A stretch of 64,000 bases of DNA from Variovorax fucosicus (GTDB lineage: Bacteria; Pseudomonadota; Gammaproteobacteria; Burkholderiales; Burkholderiaceae_C). Positions 33,695-43,863 of the stretch are shown here, piece after piece. The stretch lies in NCBI RefSeq assembly GCF_030316825.1, contig NZ_JASZYU010000002.1, positions 434,001-498,000 on the forward strand, written 5' to 3'. Made by a program: the position numbers and the translations under genes. The notes under the pieces are model-generated. The model was not told the DNA's origin, searched no databases, and saw nothing but the letters and a program-made list of their open reading frames with translations. Positions within the stretch are counted from its first letter, which is position 1. The number at the start of each line of letters is the position of its first letter.

Positions 33695-34939
33695 ATGACC
33701 AAACGCCGCGTCGTCGTGACCGGACTCGGTTGCATCGCTCCTGTCGGAAACACGGTGGCCGAATGCTGGGCCAACCTGTTGGCCGGCAATTCGGGCATCG
33801 ACACCATCACCAAGTTCGACGTCAGCAACTTCGCCTGCAAATTCGCGGGCGAGGTGAAGGGCTTCGACATCACGCAGTACATCGCCGAGAAAGAAGCGCG
33901 CCACATGGATCGCTTCATCCACCTGGGCATGGCTGCGGCCATGCAGGCGGTGGTCGACAGCGGCCTGCCGACCGGCGATGCGCTGCCGCACGAGGAGGCG
34001 GTGCGCATCGGCTGCAACATCGGCTCGGGCATCGGTGGTCTGCCGATGATCGAAGACACGCACGCCGAACTGGTGAACCGCGGCCCGCGCCGCGTCTCGC
34101 CATTTTTCGTGCCGGCCTCGATCATCAACATGATCTCGGGCCACGTCTCGATCAAGTACGGCTTCAAGGGGCCGAACATCGCGGTGGTCACGGCCTGCAC
34201 CACTGGCCTGCATGCGATCGGCCTGTCGGCCCGCATGATCGAATACGGCGATGCCGACGTGATGATCGCCGGCGGCGCCGAGTCGACCGTTTCGCCGCTG
34301 GGCATCGGCGGCTTCGCAGCGGCGCGTGCGCTCAGCACGCGCAACGACGACCCGAAGACCGCGTCGCGGCCATGGGACAAGGATCGCGACGGCTTCGTGC
34401 TGGGTGAGGGCGGTGGCGTGATGGTGCTCGAGGAGTACGAGCACGCCAAGGCGCGCGGCGCGAAGATCTACGCCGAGGTGCTGGGCTTCGGCATGAGCGC
34501 CGACGCGTTCCACATGACCGCGCCCAACGTCGACGGCCCCAGGCGCTCGATGGACATGGCGCTGGCCAATGCCGCCGTCAATGCCGACCAGGTGCAATAC
34601 CTCAACGCGCATGGCACATCCACGCCGCTGGGCGACCTGAACGAAACCAACGCGATCAAGAACGCGTTCGGCGATCACGCGAAGAAGCTGGTCGTGAATT
34701 CGACCAAGTCGATGACGGGCCACCTGCTGGGCGGCGCCGGCGGCATCGAGTCGGTGTTCACCGTGCTGGCGCTCCATCACCAGAAGAGCCCGCCGACCAT
34801 CAACATCTTCAACCAGGATCCGGAGTGTGATCTCGACTACTGCGCCAACGAGGCGCGCGACATGAAGATCGACGTCGCGGTCAAGAACAACTTCGGCTTC
34901 GGCGGCACCAACGGCACGCTGGTGTTCAAGCGCGCTTGA
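33695..34939 (+). CDS. fabF: 3-oxoacyl-ACP synthase II
   Basis: Elongating condensing enzyme of 414 residues. It starts RRVVVTGLGCIAPVG and has the nucleophile Cys in VTACTTGLHAIG, His in NAHGTSTPLGD and His in KSMTGHLLGGAGG, the Cys-His-His triad of the FabB/FabF class. It follows acpP directly, as in most proteobacteria. Confidence 0.97.
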   Translation: MTKRRVVVTGLGCIAPVGNTVAECWANLLAGNSGIDTITKFDVSNFACKFAGEVKGFDITQYIAEKEARHMDRFIHLGMAAAMQAVVDSGLPTGDALPHEEAVRIGCNIGSGIGGLPMIEDTHAELVNRGPRRVSPFFVPASIINMISGHVSIKYGFKGPNIAVVTACTTGLHAIGLSARMIEYGDADVMIAGGAESTVSPLGIGGFAAARALSTRNDDPKTASRPWDKDRDGFVLGEGGGVMVLEEYEHAKARGAKIYAEVLGFGMSADAFHMTAPNVDGPRRSMDMALANAAVNADQVQYLNAHGTSTPLGDLNETNAIKNAFGDHAKKLVVNSTKSMTGHLLGGAGGIESVFTVLALHHQKSPPTINIFNQDPECDLDYCANEARDMKIDVAVKNNFGFGGTNGTLVFKRA

Positions 34940-34952
34940 GTCCCGTTCTCCC

Positions 34953-35447
34953 ATGCACAGCGCCCCATCGGTGAGCTTCCCGGTGGGGCGCTCGCGTTTT
35001 GCGGGTCATCTTTTGGTGATCATCTGGACTGCCGGCGCTTGCTGCGCGGGCGCCGTCTGCTATCAGTTTGAGAGCGTGGAATGGCGCAGCGCAGCGCTGC
35101 TGGCCAGCGTTCTGCTGGCCGGCGCCGCAGCCGGACTGGCGTACTGGCGCCAATGCACGGGCGAGTTGCATTTCGACGGCCAGGGCTGGCGCCTTGCCGG
35201 TGCCGACACCATCGAAGCGGCGCGGCTGCTGCCGGCGCTGGACCTGCAATCGCTGCTGCTGGTGCGCCTGGCGGCACCCGGTCAACGGCCGCGCTGGTGC
35301 TGGCTGGAGCGACGGAGTGCCCCGCACCACTGGCTGGATCTGCGTCGTGCGGTATATTCGCGCGCCCCATCGGCCGACCCGGCCGATCCGATCGCCGCTG
35401 TGCCACAGCGATCCGCGTCCCGGGGCCCATCCCCATCTTCTTCATGA
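34953..35447 (+). CDS. Hypothetical two-helix membrane protein (YgfX-like layout)
   Basis: A 164-residue protein of unknown function. After a short N-terminus it has two hydrophobic segments (about residues 19-38 and 46-64), then a soluble part with LHFDGQGWRLAG and a Trp-rich stretch RWCWLERRSAPHHWLDLRRAVY. The helical hairpin followed by a small domain recalls YgfX/CptA proteins, but the match is only structural. It lies between fabF and rpoE and overlaps rpoE by 4 bases, so it may be the first gene of the sigma-E operon. A terminator-like hairpin covers its first codons. Confidence 0.7.
   Translation: MHSAPSVSFPVGRSRFAGHLLVIIWTAGACCAGAVCYQFESVEWRSAALLASVLLAGAAAGLAYWRQCTGELHFDGQGWRLAGADTIEAARLLPALDLQSLLLVRLAAPGQRPRWCWLERRSAPHHWLDLRRAVYSRAPSADPADPIAAVPQRSASRGPSPSSS
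34959..34999 (+). terminator. Hairpin after fabF overlapping the next gene's start
   Basis: Perfect 9-bp stem AGCGCCCCA / TGGGGCGCT (34959-34967 and 34984-34992) with a 16-base loop, followed by CGCGTTTT. It starts 20 bases after the fabF stop and lies wholly inside the first 15 codons of the membrane-protein gene. It could act as a weak terminator or attenuator ahead of rpoE. Confidence 0.5.
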
Positions 35448-36121
35448 CCGACACTGCACCGCCACCCGCGCCGCCGGAATCGGGCCCGATCGTCGGGCCC
35501 GCGGCCGAACCGAGGCCGGGCGAGGTCGATTTCCAGCTGGTGCAGCGCACCGTCGCAGGTGACCAGAAGGCCTTCGAACTGCTGGTCATCAAGTACCAGC
35601 GCCGGATCGAGCGCCTGATCGGCCGCATGGTGCGCGATGTCGACCTGGTCGAGGACATCGCGCAGGAAACCTTCATCCGGGCCTATCGCGCGCTGCATCA
35701 GTTCCGCGGCGACGCCCAGTTCTACACCTGGCTCTACCGGATCGCCGTCAACACCGCCAAGAAGGCGCTGGTCGACATGAAGCGCGACCCGACCATCTCC
35801 GAAAGCGCTTTGCGGCCCTCATCGGACGATGACGATGAAACTTACCGGCCCACAAACGAACCAACCACCGACGAAACCCCCGAAACAGTGCTGGCCGCCC
35901 AGGAAATTGCGGGCGTGGTCGAAGCCGCGATGGATGCGTTGCCGGCCGAATTGCGCCAGGCGGTCACGCTGCGCGAGATCGAGGGCATGAGTTACGAAGA
36001 GATTGCCGAGGTGATGAATTGTCCGATCGGCACTGTGCGTTCGCGGATTTTCCGTGCGCGCGAGGCGATATCGGCGCGGGTCAAACCGCTGCTCGACAAC
36101 CAGTCCGGCAAACGTTGGTAA
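35444..36121 (+). CDS. rpoE: RNA polymerase sigma-E factor (RpoE/AlgU type)
   Basis: Extracytoplasmic-function sigma factor for envelope stress. In the 225-residue protein, region 2 spans about residues 40-110 (DLVEDIAQETFIRAYRAL, FYTWLYRIAVN) and region 4 about 160-215 (LREIEGMSYEEIAEVMNCPIGTVRSR). Compared with E. coli RpoE (191 residues) it has a Pro-rich N-terminal extension of about 29 residues and a long acidic linker with DDDDETY between the two regions. It is followed by rseA and rseB. Confidence 0.94.
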   Translation: MTDTAPPPAPPESGPIVGPAAEPRPGEVDFQLVQRTVAGDQKAFELLVIKYQRRIERLIGRMVRDVDLVEDIAQETFIRAYRALHQFRGDAQFYTWLYRIAVNTAKKALVDMKRDPTISESALRPSSDDDDETYRPTNEPTTDETPETVLAAQEIAGVVEAAMDALPAELRQAVTLREIEGMSYEEIAEVMNCPIGTVRSRIFRAREAISARVKPLLDNQSGKRW

Positions 36122-36134
36122 GCAGGTGAACAAC

Positions 36135-36785
36135 ATGAATCATCAGACAGACAGAGTTCGCGAACAGGTTTCCGCCCTCATGGACGGTCATTTGCAGGGC
36201 AACGCCTTGGCCGACGCGATGGCCGAACTGGGTGCGCGCGACGAGTTGCGTGCGACCTGGCAGACATATCACGTGGTCGGCGATGTACTGCGCTCGGGCG
36301 CGCACGCGCCGTGCAGCGACAGCAATGCCTTCCTGGCCAAGCTCCAGCAGCGGCTTGCCGTCGAATCGGTGGCACCGACGCCGGTGGCTGCCGTGCCGGT
36401 GGTGATCGCGGCGCAGCAGCGTGCCGAGCCGGCCAACGAGCCGGTGTTCCGCTGGAAGCTGGTGGCGGGCGCCGCTTCGCTGGCCGCCGTGGCCGCGATC
36501 AGCTGGAACTGGGTTGGCAGCACGGCGTCCTCGCCCGAGGGCGCACAACTGGCGCAAACCCAGCCGCCCGCGATTTCCGTGCTGGCCGCATCGGACCCGA
36601 AGGCAACGAGCGCCATCGCTTCGGCCGTGCCGACGCGCGTGCAGATCGGCAACGGCGCGCCGCAGGTGATGTTGCGCGATGCGCGCCTCGACGAATTGCT
36701 GGCCGCGCATCAACAGGCCGGCGGCGGCTCGCAGATGCCGTCGACCTTCCTGCGCAATGCCACCTTCGAAGGGCCGTCGCGCTGA
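36135..36785 (+). CDS. rseA: Sigma-E anti-sigma factor RseA/MucA
   Basis: Inner-membrane protein that holds sigma-E inactive until proteolysed under stress. The 216-residue protein has an N-terminal RseA domain (REQVSALMDGHLQGNALADAM, WQTYHVVGDVLRSG), a transmembrane helix at about residues 105-122 (WKLVAGAASLAAVAAISW) and a periplasmic tail. The start ATG at 36135 has AGGTG 6 bases upstream. The order rpoE-rseA-rseB-mucD equals the algU-mucABD module. Confidence 0.92.
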   Translation: MNHQTDRVREQVSALMDGHLQGNALADAMAELGARDELRATWQTYHVVGDVLRSGAHAPCSDSNAFLAKLQQRLAVESVAPTPVAAVPVVIAAQQRAEPANEPVFRWKLVAGAASLAAVAAISWNWVGSTASSPEGAQLAQTQPPAISVLAASDPKATSAIASAVPTRVQIGNGAPQVMLRDARLDELLAAHQQAGGGSQMPSTFLRNATFEGPSR

Positions 36786-36807
36786 TCGTGTGCGTCGCCT
36801 TGTTGCA

Positions 36808-37875
36808 ATGACTGTCCGGATGCCGATGTCTGCCCGCCGGGTCGTGCTCGTTCTCGCTGCGTTGTGCCTGGCGCAAATGGCCGTCGCACAGACGCGGGTG
36901 GGGCCGGCAGCGGCCCGCGCTCCGCAGCCGGCGCCCGCGGCCGATGGCGAGCCGCCGTCCATGGGTGTGGTGGAGTGGTTGCAACGCATGCATGCGGCGT
37001 CGCGCCAGCACAGCTATGTCGGCACCTTCGTGGTGTCGGCCTCGACCGGCAACTTGTCGAGTGCGCGCATCTGGCACGTTTGCGAAGGCGATCAACAGAT
37101 GGAGCGCATCGAGGCGCTTTCCGGCCCGCCCCGCTCGACCTTCCGCCGCAACGACCAGGTGCTGACCTTCCTGCCCGAAAGCCGTGTAGTCAAGAGCGAG
37201 CGGCGCGAGAACCTCGAGCTGTTTCCCAACCTGCTCGGTGCGCCCGATTCTTCGCTCGCCGAGTTGTACGGCGTCCGGGTGATCGGCAAGGATCGCGTCG
37301 CCGGTTTCGACGCCGATGTGGTGCAACTGATTCCGCGTGACGGGCTGCGTTTCGGCTATCGGGTCTGGAGCGAGCGTCGCTCGGGGCTGGTGGTCAAGTT
37401 GCAGACCGTTGACGCGGAGGGCCACGTGGTCGAGCAGTCCGCTTTCTCCGAGCTTCAGCTCGGCGCGCCGGTCAGGATGCAGGCCTTGTCGCAGATGATG
37501 AGCAGCACTGCGGGCTACAAGGTCGAAAAGTCGGAGCTCCAGCGCACGACGGCGCAATCGGAGGGCTGGACGCTCAAGAGCCCTGTCGCCGGTTTCAAGC
37601 CGGTGAGCTGCTACCGCCGCGCGCTGGGCGGCGCTGCCCAGTCCGAACGCACGCTGCAGTGGACTTTTTCGGACGGACTGGCTTCGGTCTCCCTGTTTCT
37701 CGAGCCTTATGACGCGCAGCGCCAGATGCAGGAAGTCGTGCTCACGCTGGGCGCCACCTACACGCTCACACGCCGCCTCACCGACAAGAATGGCGACTGG
37801 TGGCTGACGGCGGTGGGCGAGGTGCCGCCACAAACGCTCGATGCGTTCGCGCAGAGTCTGGCCCGTACCCGCTGA
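36808..37875 (+). CDS. rseB: Sigma-E regulatory protein RseB/MucB
   Basis: Periplasmic protein that binds RseA and shields it from cleavage. The 355-residue protein has an N-terminal signal peptide (RRVVLVLAALCLAQMAVAQ, cleavage expected after AVA). The MucB/RseB domain contains MHAASRQHSYVGTFVV and RIWHVCEGDQQMERIEAL, and the C-terminal domain has WTFSDGLASVSLFLEP. In-frame starts at GTG 36790 and ATGs 36820 and 36826 are alternatives; ATG 36808 gives a conventional basic N-region. Confidence 0.92.
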   Translation: MTVRMPMSARRVVLVLAALCLAQMAVAQTRVGPAAARAPQPAPAADGEPPSMGVVEWLQRMHAASRQHSYVGTFVVSASTGNLSSARIWHVCEGDQQMERIEALSGPPRSTFRRNDQVLTFLPESRVVKSERRENLELFPNLLGAPDSSLAELYGVRVIGKDRVAGFDADVVQLIPRDGLRFGYRVWSERRSGLVVKLQTVDAEGHVVEQSAFSELQLGAPVRMQALSQMMSSTAGYKVEKSELQRTTAQSEGWTLKSPVAGFKPVSCYRRALGGAAQSERTLQWTFSDGLASVSLFLEPYDAQRQMQEVVLTLGATYTLTRRLTDKNGDWWLTAVGEVPPQTLDAFAQSLARTR

Positions 37876-37966
37876 ACGCCGGCGACCGAACCAAAGCGCC
37901 CATTGCCATTCACAGCAGCTTGCTATCGTTTTGTTGTTGCTCTCTCCTTCCGTTGAAAGAAAACCG

Positions 37967-39454
37967 ATGATGTTCAAACTCGAGGGAACCCGGATTCGTT
38001 CCACCTTTATGGCGTTGGCGCTGGCCACCAGCGCGAGCGCAGCCTTTCTGCCAGTCAGCACGGTGCAGGCGCAAACCCGCACGCTGCCCGACTTCACGGA
38101 CCTGGTTGACCAGGTCGGGCCGTCGGTCGTCAATATCCGCACCGTCGAGAAGGTGGCCGCGCGCGGCAACAACCCCGAGATGGACGAGGAGATGCAGGAG
38201 TTCTTCCGCCGCTTCTTCGGCCAGCCAATGCCCGGCGTGCCGCGCGGGGGCGCGCGTCCGAACCGCCCGCAACAACCGCAGGAAGAAGAGCGCGAGCGCC
38301 CGCGTGGCGTGGGCTCGGGCTTCATCCTCACGGCCGACGGCTACGTGATGACCAATGCGCACGTGGTCGAGGACGCATCCGAGGTGCTGGTCACGCTGCC
38401 CGACAAGCGCGAGTTCAAGGCGAAGATCGTCGGTGCCGACAAACGCACCGATGTGGCCGTCGTCAAGATCGAAGGCTCCGGCCTGCCCGCCGTGAAGGTC
38501 GGCGATATCTCCAAACTGCGCGTCGGCGAATGGGTAATGGCGATCGGCTCGCCGTTCGGCCTGGAAAACACCGTGACCGCCGGCATCGTGAGTGCCAAGC
38601 AGCGCGACACCGGCGACTACCTGCCGTTCATCCAGACCGACGTGGCGATCAATCCCGGCAATTCGGGTGGGCCGCTGATCAACATGCGTGGCGAGGTGGT
38701 CGGCATCAATAGCCAGATCTACTCGCGCTCGGGTGGCTTCATGGGCATTTCGTTCTCGATCCCGATCGACGAGGCGATTCGTGTCAGCGAGCAACTGCGT
38801 GCAACCGGGCGCGTCTCGCGCGGCCGCATCGGCGTGCAGATCGACCAGGTCACGAAGGACGTGGCGGAATCGATCGGTCTCGGCAAGGCGCAGGGCGCAC
38901 TCGTGCGCAGCGTCGAGGCCGGCTCGCCGGGTGAGAAGGCCGGCGTCGAGCCAGGCGACATCATCACGAAGTTCGACGGCAAGGCGATCGACAAGCCGAG
39001 CGACCTGCCGCGTCTGGTCGGCAACACCAAGCCTGGCACCAGGAGCACGCTGACGGTTTTCCGGCGTGGCAGTTCGAAGGACCTGGCGGTCACCATTGCC
39101 GAGATCGAACCCGACAAGCCTGCCAAAAAGGCGGTCGACCGCGAAGAGCCGACACCCAAGCCGTCGGCCTCCGCCGCAGCCAAGTCCCTCGGCCTCGCGG
39201 TGAGCGACCTCAGCGATGCGCAGAAGAAGGAGCTCAAGCTCAAGGGTGGCGTCAAGGTCGACACCGCCAGCGGCGCGGCCGCACGTGCGGGCCTGCGGGA
39301 GGGCGACGTGATTCTGGCGGTGGCCAACGGCGAAGTTGCGAACCTCAAGGAATTCGAGAGCGCGCTTGCCAAGGCTGACAAGTCAAAGGCGGTCAGCGTG
39401 CTGTTCCGACGCGGCGACTGGGCGCAATATGCGTTGATCCGTCCGAGCCCCTGA
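37967..39454 (+). CDS. mucD: Periplasmic serine protease MucD (HtrA/DegP family)
   Basis: Degrades misfolded envelope proteins and is part of the sigma-E regulon in related bacteria. The 495-residue protein has a signal peptide ending near VQAQ, a trypsin-like domain with the triad His132 (TNAHVV), Asp162 (RTDVAV) and Ser233 (GNSGGP), and two PDZ domains (about residues 280-375 and 405-490). A Pro-rich loop containing ARPNRPQQPQEEE lies before the protease core. The ATG at 37967 is followed by a second ATG. It lies 91 bases after rseB. Confidence 0.95.
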   Translation: MMFKLEGTRIRSTFMALALATSASAAFLPVSTVQAQTRTLPDFTDLVDQVGPSVVNIRTVEKVAARGNNPEMDEEMQEFFRRFFGQPMPGVPRGGARPNRPQQPQEEERERPRGVGSGFILTADGYVMTNAHVVEDASEVLVTLPDKREFKAKIVGADKRTDVAVVKIEGSGLPAVKVGDISKLRVGEWVMAIGSPFGLENTVTAGIVSAKQRDTGDYLPFIQTDVAINPGNSGGPLINMRGEVVGINSQIYSRSGGFMGISFSIPIDEAIRVSEQLRATGRVSRGRIGVQIDQVTKDVAESIGLGKAQGALVRSVEAGSPGEKAGVEPGDIITKFDGKAIDKPSDLPRLVGNTKPGTRSTLTVFRRGSSKDLAVTIAEIEPDKPAKKAVDREEPTPKPSASAAAKSLGLAVSDLSDAQKKELKLKGGVKVDTASGAAARAGLREGDVILAVANGEVANLKEFESALAKADKSKAVSVLFRRGDWAQYALIRPSP

Positions 39455-39472
39455 GCGCGCTGTCCGTCAAGT

Positions 39473-39509
39473 GGCCCCATCCGCCAGTCGGGTTTGGGGC
39501 CCTTTTTTT
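39473..39509 (+). terminator. Rho-independent terminator of mucD
   Basis: A 7-bp stem GGCCCCA/TGGGGCC (39473-39479 and 39495-39501), then CTTTTTTT. It lies 18 bases after the mucD stop and ends the sigma-E operon. Confidence 0.9.
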
Positions 39510-39843
39510 GAGTGTTTGCGGCCCTGTTCGATGCCGATTGAAAAAATTTCTAACGACCGTTTGCGATCAATTTAGGTTGGCAGGCACTAACTTAGTATAA
39601 GCCTAATGACAGTTTTCGGTAGAATAGGACCCGCTTCGCGCCCAACCTGCGCATAAGCGGTGGGGTGATCTCCACGATGCGAGATTCCAGCCGGTCGTCC
39701 ACCGGTGCTCCACAGATCACCCACAAGTTGTTAAGTTGTTGATCCACTGATGCTGTGGATAAGTTGTTTATAAGTTTGATGTTGCTGACCTGCAACGACC
39801 CATCGAGAGCCCGTTCCCGGATGTACGCCACCCCCTTTTTGCC
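39510..39843. other. Gene-free, A/T-rich stretch between mucD and lepA
   Basis: No convincing gene was found here. A/T content is clearly above the neighbours, especially 39540-39625 (an A6 run, TTTAGG, TATAAG). A weak reading frame on the - strand (39592-39945) crosses the strong terminator at 39890-39920 and has no family motifs, so it is not called. The stretch contains the DnaA-box cluster listed separately and several A/T-rich -10-like hexamers (TAGAAT at 39620-39625, TATAAG near 39596). Confidence 0.6.
39706..39762. promoter_or_regulatory. Cluster of DnaA-box-like sites
   Basis: One perfect DnaA box, TTATCCACA on the - strand (39754-39762), lies with three 7-of-9 matches on the + strand: TGCTCCACA (39706-39714), TCACCCACA (39717-39725) and TGATCCACT (39740-39748). 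The last and the perfect box form an inverted repeat ATCCAC/GTGGAT (39742-39760). An A/T-rich flank (TTGTTTATAAG) follows. Binding by DnaA is inferred from the consensus only. Confidence 0.45.
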
Positions 39844-39920
39844 TACAATGAAGTTCCAACTACTGCAGTTGCCATTGCTTGTTGGTTCAGGGCGCGTCTC
39901 TTTCAGACGCGCCCTTTTTT
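39844..39920 (+). ncRNA. Candidate small RNA or lepA leader ending in a strong terminator
   Basis: A TACAAT -10-like hexamer at 39844-39849 could start a transcript near 39856. About 65 bases later it ends in a 10-bp perfect stem GGGCGCGTCT/AGACGCGCCC (39890-39899, 39905-39914) with a 5-base loop and six T residues. Before it, CCAAC/GTTGG (39856-39860, 39881-39885) can form a second hairpin. No good -35 is visible. It could be a free small RNA, or an attenuated leader of lepA, whose ATG is 55 bases further on. Confidence 0.45.
39890..39920 (+). terminator. Strong rho-independent terminator upstream of lepA
   Basis: A 10-bp perfect stem, 5-base loop CTTTC and six T residues. mucD already has its own terminator 380 bases upstream, so this one must end a separate short transcript. 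Confidence 0.9.
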
Positions 39921-39975
39921 CTTGCCCGGCGTGTTCTGCGCACAAGGCAATTCAAGTACTTAAGCGTTCCCGTTG

Positions 39976-41787
<1,812 letters not shown>

Positions 41788-41790
41788 TCC

Positions 41791-42762
41791 ATGGCATTCC
41801 TCACCTCCCTGATCCTCGCGGCGTTTGCCGGCTACATCGGCGCCTGGTATTTCGGCGCGGTCGAAGGCAACTTCGCGCTGCTGCTCTTCCTCGCGACCGT
41901 GGTCACCGGCCTCTACTGGCTGGCCGAACGCTTTTACTTCCTGCCGAAGCGCCGCCGCGCCGCTGCGGCACTCGACGCCTCGCTGGGCGAGCGCGATGCG
42001 CGCCTGGCGCAGCAAGGCGTGACCCAGGTCGACACGGTCGACGGCAAGGCGCGCGAGCGCCTGCTGATGCAGCCCTGGTGGCTCGACTGGACTGCCGGAC
42101 TGTTTCCGGTGATCGTGGCGGTGTTCCTGCTGCGCTCGTTCCTGTTCGAGCCGTTCAAGATTCCCTCGGGCTCGATGATGCCGACGCTGCTCACCGGCGA
42201 CCTGATCCTGGTCAACAAGTTCACCTACGGCCTGCGCCTGCCGGTGCTCAACACCAAGATCACCGATGGCACGCCGCCCGCGCGCGGCGACGTGATGGTG
42301 TTCCGCTACCCGCCCAAGCCCAGCATGGACTACATCAAGCGGGTGATCGGCGTGCCGGGCGACGAGGTGGCCTACCTGAACAAGAAGCTCACCATCAACG
42401 GCCAGCCGGTAAGCAAGGACGCGACACCCGACTTCCTGGACGAGGACACGATGCGCTACCTCAAGGAGTACCGCGAAGACATCGGCGGCAAGCAGCATCT
42501 GTTGCTGAACGACGAAAACCGGCGTGCCGGCCTGTCGGAGGCCGAGATCATGCCGTTTCCGAACCAGGATAATTGTCGTTACAGTGTCGAGGGCGTTGTG
42601 TGCAAGGTGCCTGCCGGTCACTATTTCATGATGGGCGACAACCGCGACAATTCGCTCGACTCGCGCTACTGGGGTTTCGTGCCGGATCAGAACATCGTCG
42701 GACGTGCGTTCTTCGTGTGGATGAATTTCGGCAACCTCAAGCGCATCGGTTCGTTTCAATAA
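41791..42762 (+). CDS. lepB: Signal peptidase I
   Basis: Inner-membrane protease that removes signal peptides from secreted proteins. The 323-residue protein has two N-terminal membrane segments (about residues 3-20 and 28-48), a third hydrophobic segment near 100-118, and then the catalytic domain. Ser128 in PSGSMMPTL and Lys183 in DYIKRVIG form the Ser-Lys dyad, and MGDNRDNSLDSRYWGFVP is the C-terminal box. It lies in lepA-lepB-DUF4845-rnc-era. Confidence 0.96.
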   Translation: MAFLTSLILAAFAGYIGAWYFGAVEGNFALLLFLATVVTGLYWLAERFYFLPKRRRAAAALDASLGERDARLAQQGVTQVDTVDGKARERLLMQPWWLDWTAGLFPVIVAVFLLRSFLFEPFKIPSGSMMPTLLTGDLILVNKFTYGLRLPVLNTKITDGTPPARGDVMVFRYPPKPSMDYIKRVIGVPGDEVAYLNKKLTINGQPVSKDATPDFLDEDTMRYLKEYREDIGGKQHLLLNDENRRAGLSEAEIMPFPNQDNCRYSVEGVVCKVPAGHYFMMGDNRDNSLDSRYWGFVPDQNIVGRAFFVWMNFGNLKRIGSFQ

Positions 42763-42797
42763 GAAGCTGGTACATCATCATTCGAGGGGTAGAGGGC

Positions 42798-43157
42798 ATG
42801 AGGGCATATCGGTCGGTTCAAAAGGCAAAGCAGCGCGGCATCTCGTTCATCGGGTTGCTGTTCGTTGCGATCGTCCTGGCATGCATCGGTGTGGTCGCCG
42901 CGCAGGTGATCCCCACGCTGATCGAGTTGCAGGCGATCGACAAGGCCGCCAACAAGGCCAAGGACGGTGCCACGGTGCCTGAAGTTCGCGCCATCTTCGA
43001 CCGCGCCCAGGCCATCGACGACTTCAAGCTGAGCGGCAAGGAGATCGAAGTGCAGAAGGTCGGCGACAAGGTGGTCGTGTCGTACGCCTACGACCGCGAG
43101 ATCCATCTGTTCGGCCCCGCGTTCCTGCTGATGAAATACAAGGGCCAGTCGCGCTGA
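42798..43157 (+). CDS. DUF4845 family membrane protein
   Basis: A 119-residue protein with one N-terminal transmembrane helix (about residues 15-36, [22 protein letters not shown]) preceded by basic residues. The small domain after it has [19 protein letters not shown] helices and the end [19 protein letters not shown]. Proteins of this family are encoded between lepB and rnc in betaproteobacteria; their role is unknown. The N-terminus resembles a type IV pilin-like leader, but no clear processing site is seen. GAGGG repeats upstream supply the ribosome-binding site. Confidence 0.87.
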   Translation: MRAYRSVQKAKQRGISFIGLLFVAIVLACIGVVAAQVIPTLIELQAIDKAANKAKDGATVPEVRAIFDRAQAIDDFKLSGKEIEVQKVGDKVVVSYAYDREIHLFGPAFLLMKYKGQSR

Positions 43158-43159
43158 TC

Positions 43160-43846
43160 GTGAGTGAAGGCGGTCTAGCTGCGCTGCAGGCGCGCCTCCA
43201 TTACAACTTTGCCGACGCACGCCTGCTTCAGCTCGCGCTGACGCATCGGAGTTTTTCGTCCGACCACAACGAGCGGCTCGAATTCCTTGGCGATTCGGTG
43301 CTGAACCTCGCAGTGGCGCACCTGCTCTACCGCCGGCTCTCCGAACTGCCCGAAGGCGATCTGTCACGCGTGCGCGCGAATCTGGTCAAGCAGGACACGC
43401 TGCACCAGATCGCCGTGCGGCTCGCGCTCTCGCCATTGCTGCGGCTGGGTGAGGGCGAGGCCAAGTCCGGCGGGCCCAACCGTCCCTCGATCCTGGCGGA
43501 TGCGCTCGAAGCGCTGATTGGCGCGGTCTACCTCGATGCCGGTTACGGCGCGGCCGAGACGCTGGTGCACCGGCTCTACGAGTCGGTCGAAATCAACGCG
43601 CGCATGGACGCCGCCGCCAAGGACCCGAAGACCGAATTGCAGGAATGGCTGCAGGGCCACAAAATGAAGCTGCCTCTCTACCGCGTGGTCGGCACGCTCG
43701 GGGCGGCTCACAAGCAGACTTTCGACGTCGAGTGCGAGGTGGCCGAGCTGGCCCTCACCGAACGCGGCATCGGCGGTTCGCGCCGTGCCGGCGAGCAGGC
43801 GGCGGCGGCGGCCATGTTGATCCGGTTGAAGGCACACCGCGCCTGA
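43160..43846 (+). CDS. rnc: Ribonuclease III
   Basis: Cuts double-stranded RNA in rRNA processing and mRNA control. The 228-residue protein has the signature [18 protein letters not shown] and the second metal site [18 protein letters not shown]-terminal dsRNA-binding domain begins about residue 150 ([21 protein letters not shown]). The start is a GTG at 43160, two bases after the previous stop. It is followed by era 17 bases later, the usual pair. Confidence 0.96.
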   Translation: MSEGGLAALQARLHYNFADARLLQLALTHRSFSSDHNERLEFLGDSVLNLAVAHLLYRRLSELPEGDLSRVRANLVKQDTLHQIAVRLALSPLLRLGEGEAKSGGPNRPSILADALEALIGAVYLDAGYGAAETLVHRLYESVEINARMDAAAKDPKTELQEWLQGHKMKLPLYRVVGTLGAAHKQTFDVECEVAELALTERGIGGSRRAGEQAAAAAMLIRLKAHRA

Positions 43847-43863
43847 CGCGCACCCCACACACA

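Noticed and set aside
39706..39762. Chromosomal replication origin
   Set aside because: Only one perfect DnaA box is present, and none of the usual origin neighbours (dnaA, dnaN, gyrB, rpmH, parAB) is in the window.
39592..39945. 117-codon frame on the - strand in the mucD-lepA gap
   Set aside because: It reads through a strong terminator hairpin and the DnaA-box cluster, has no ribosome-binding site or motif, and sits in A/T-rich non-coding DNA.
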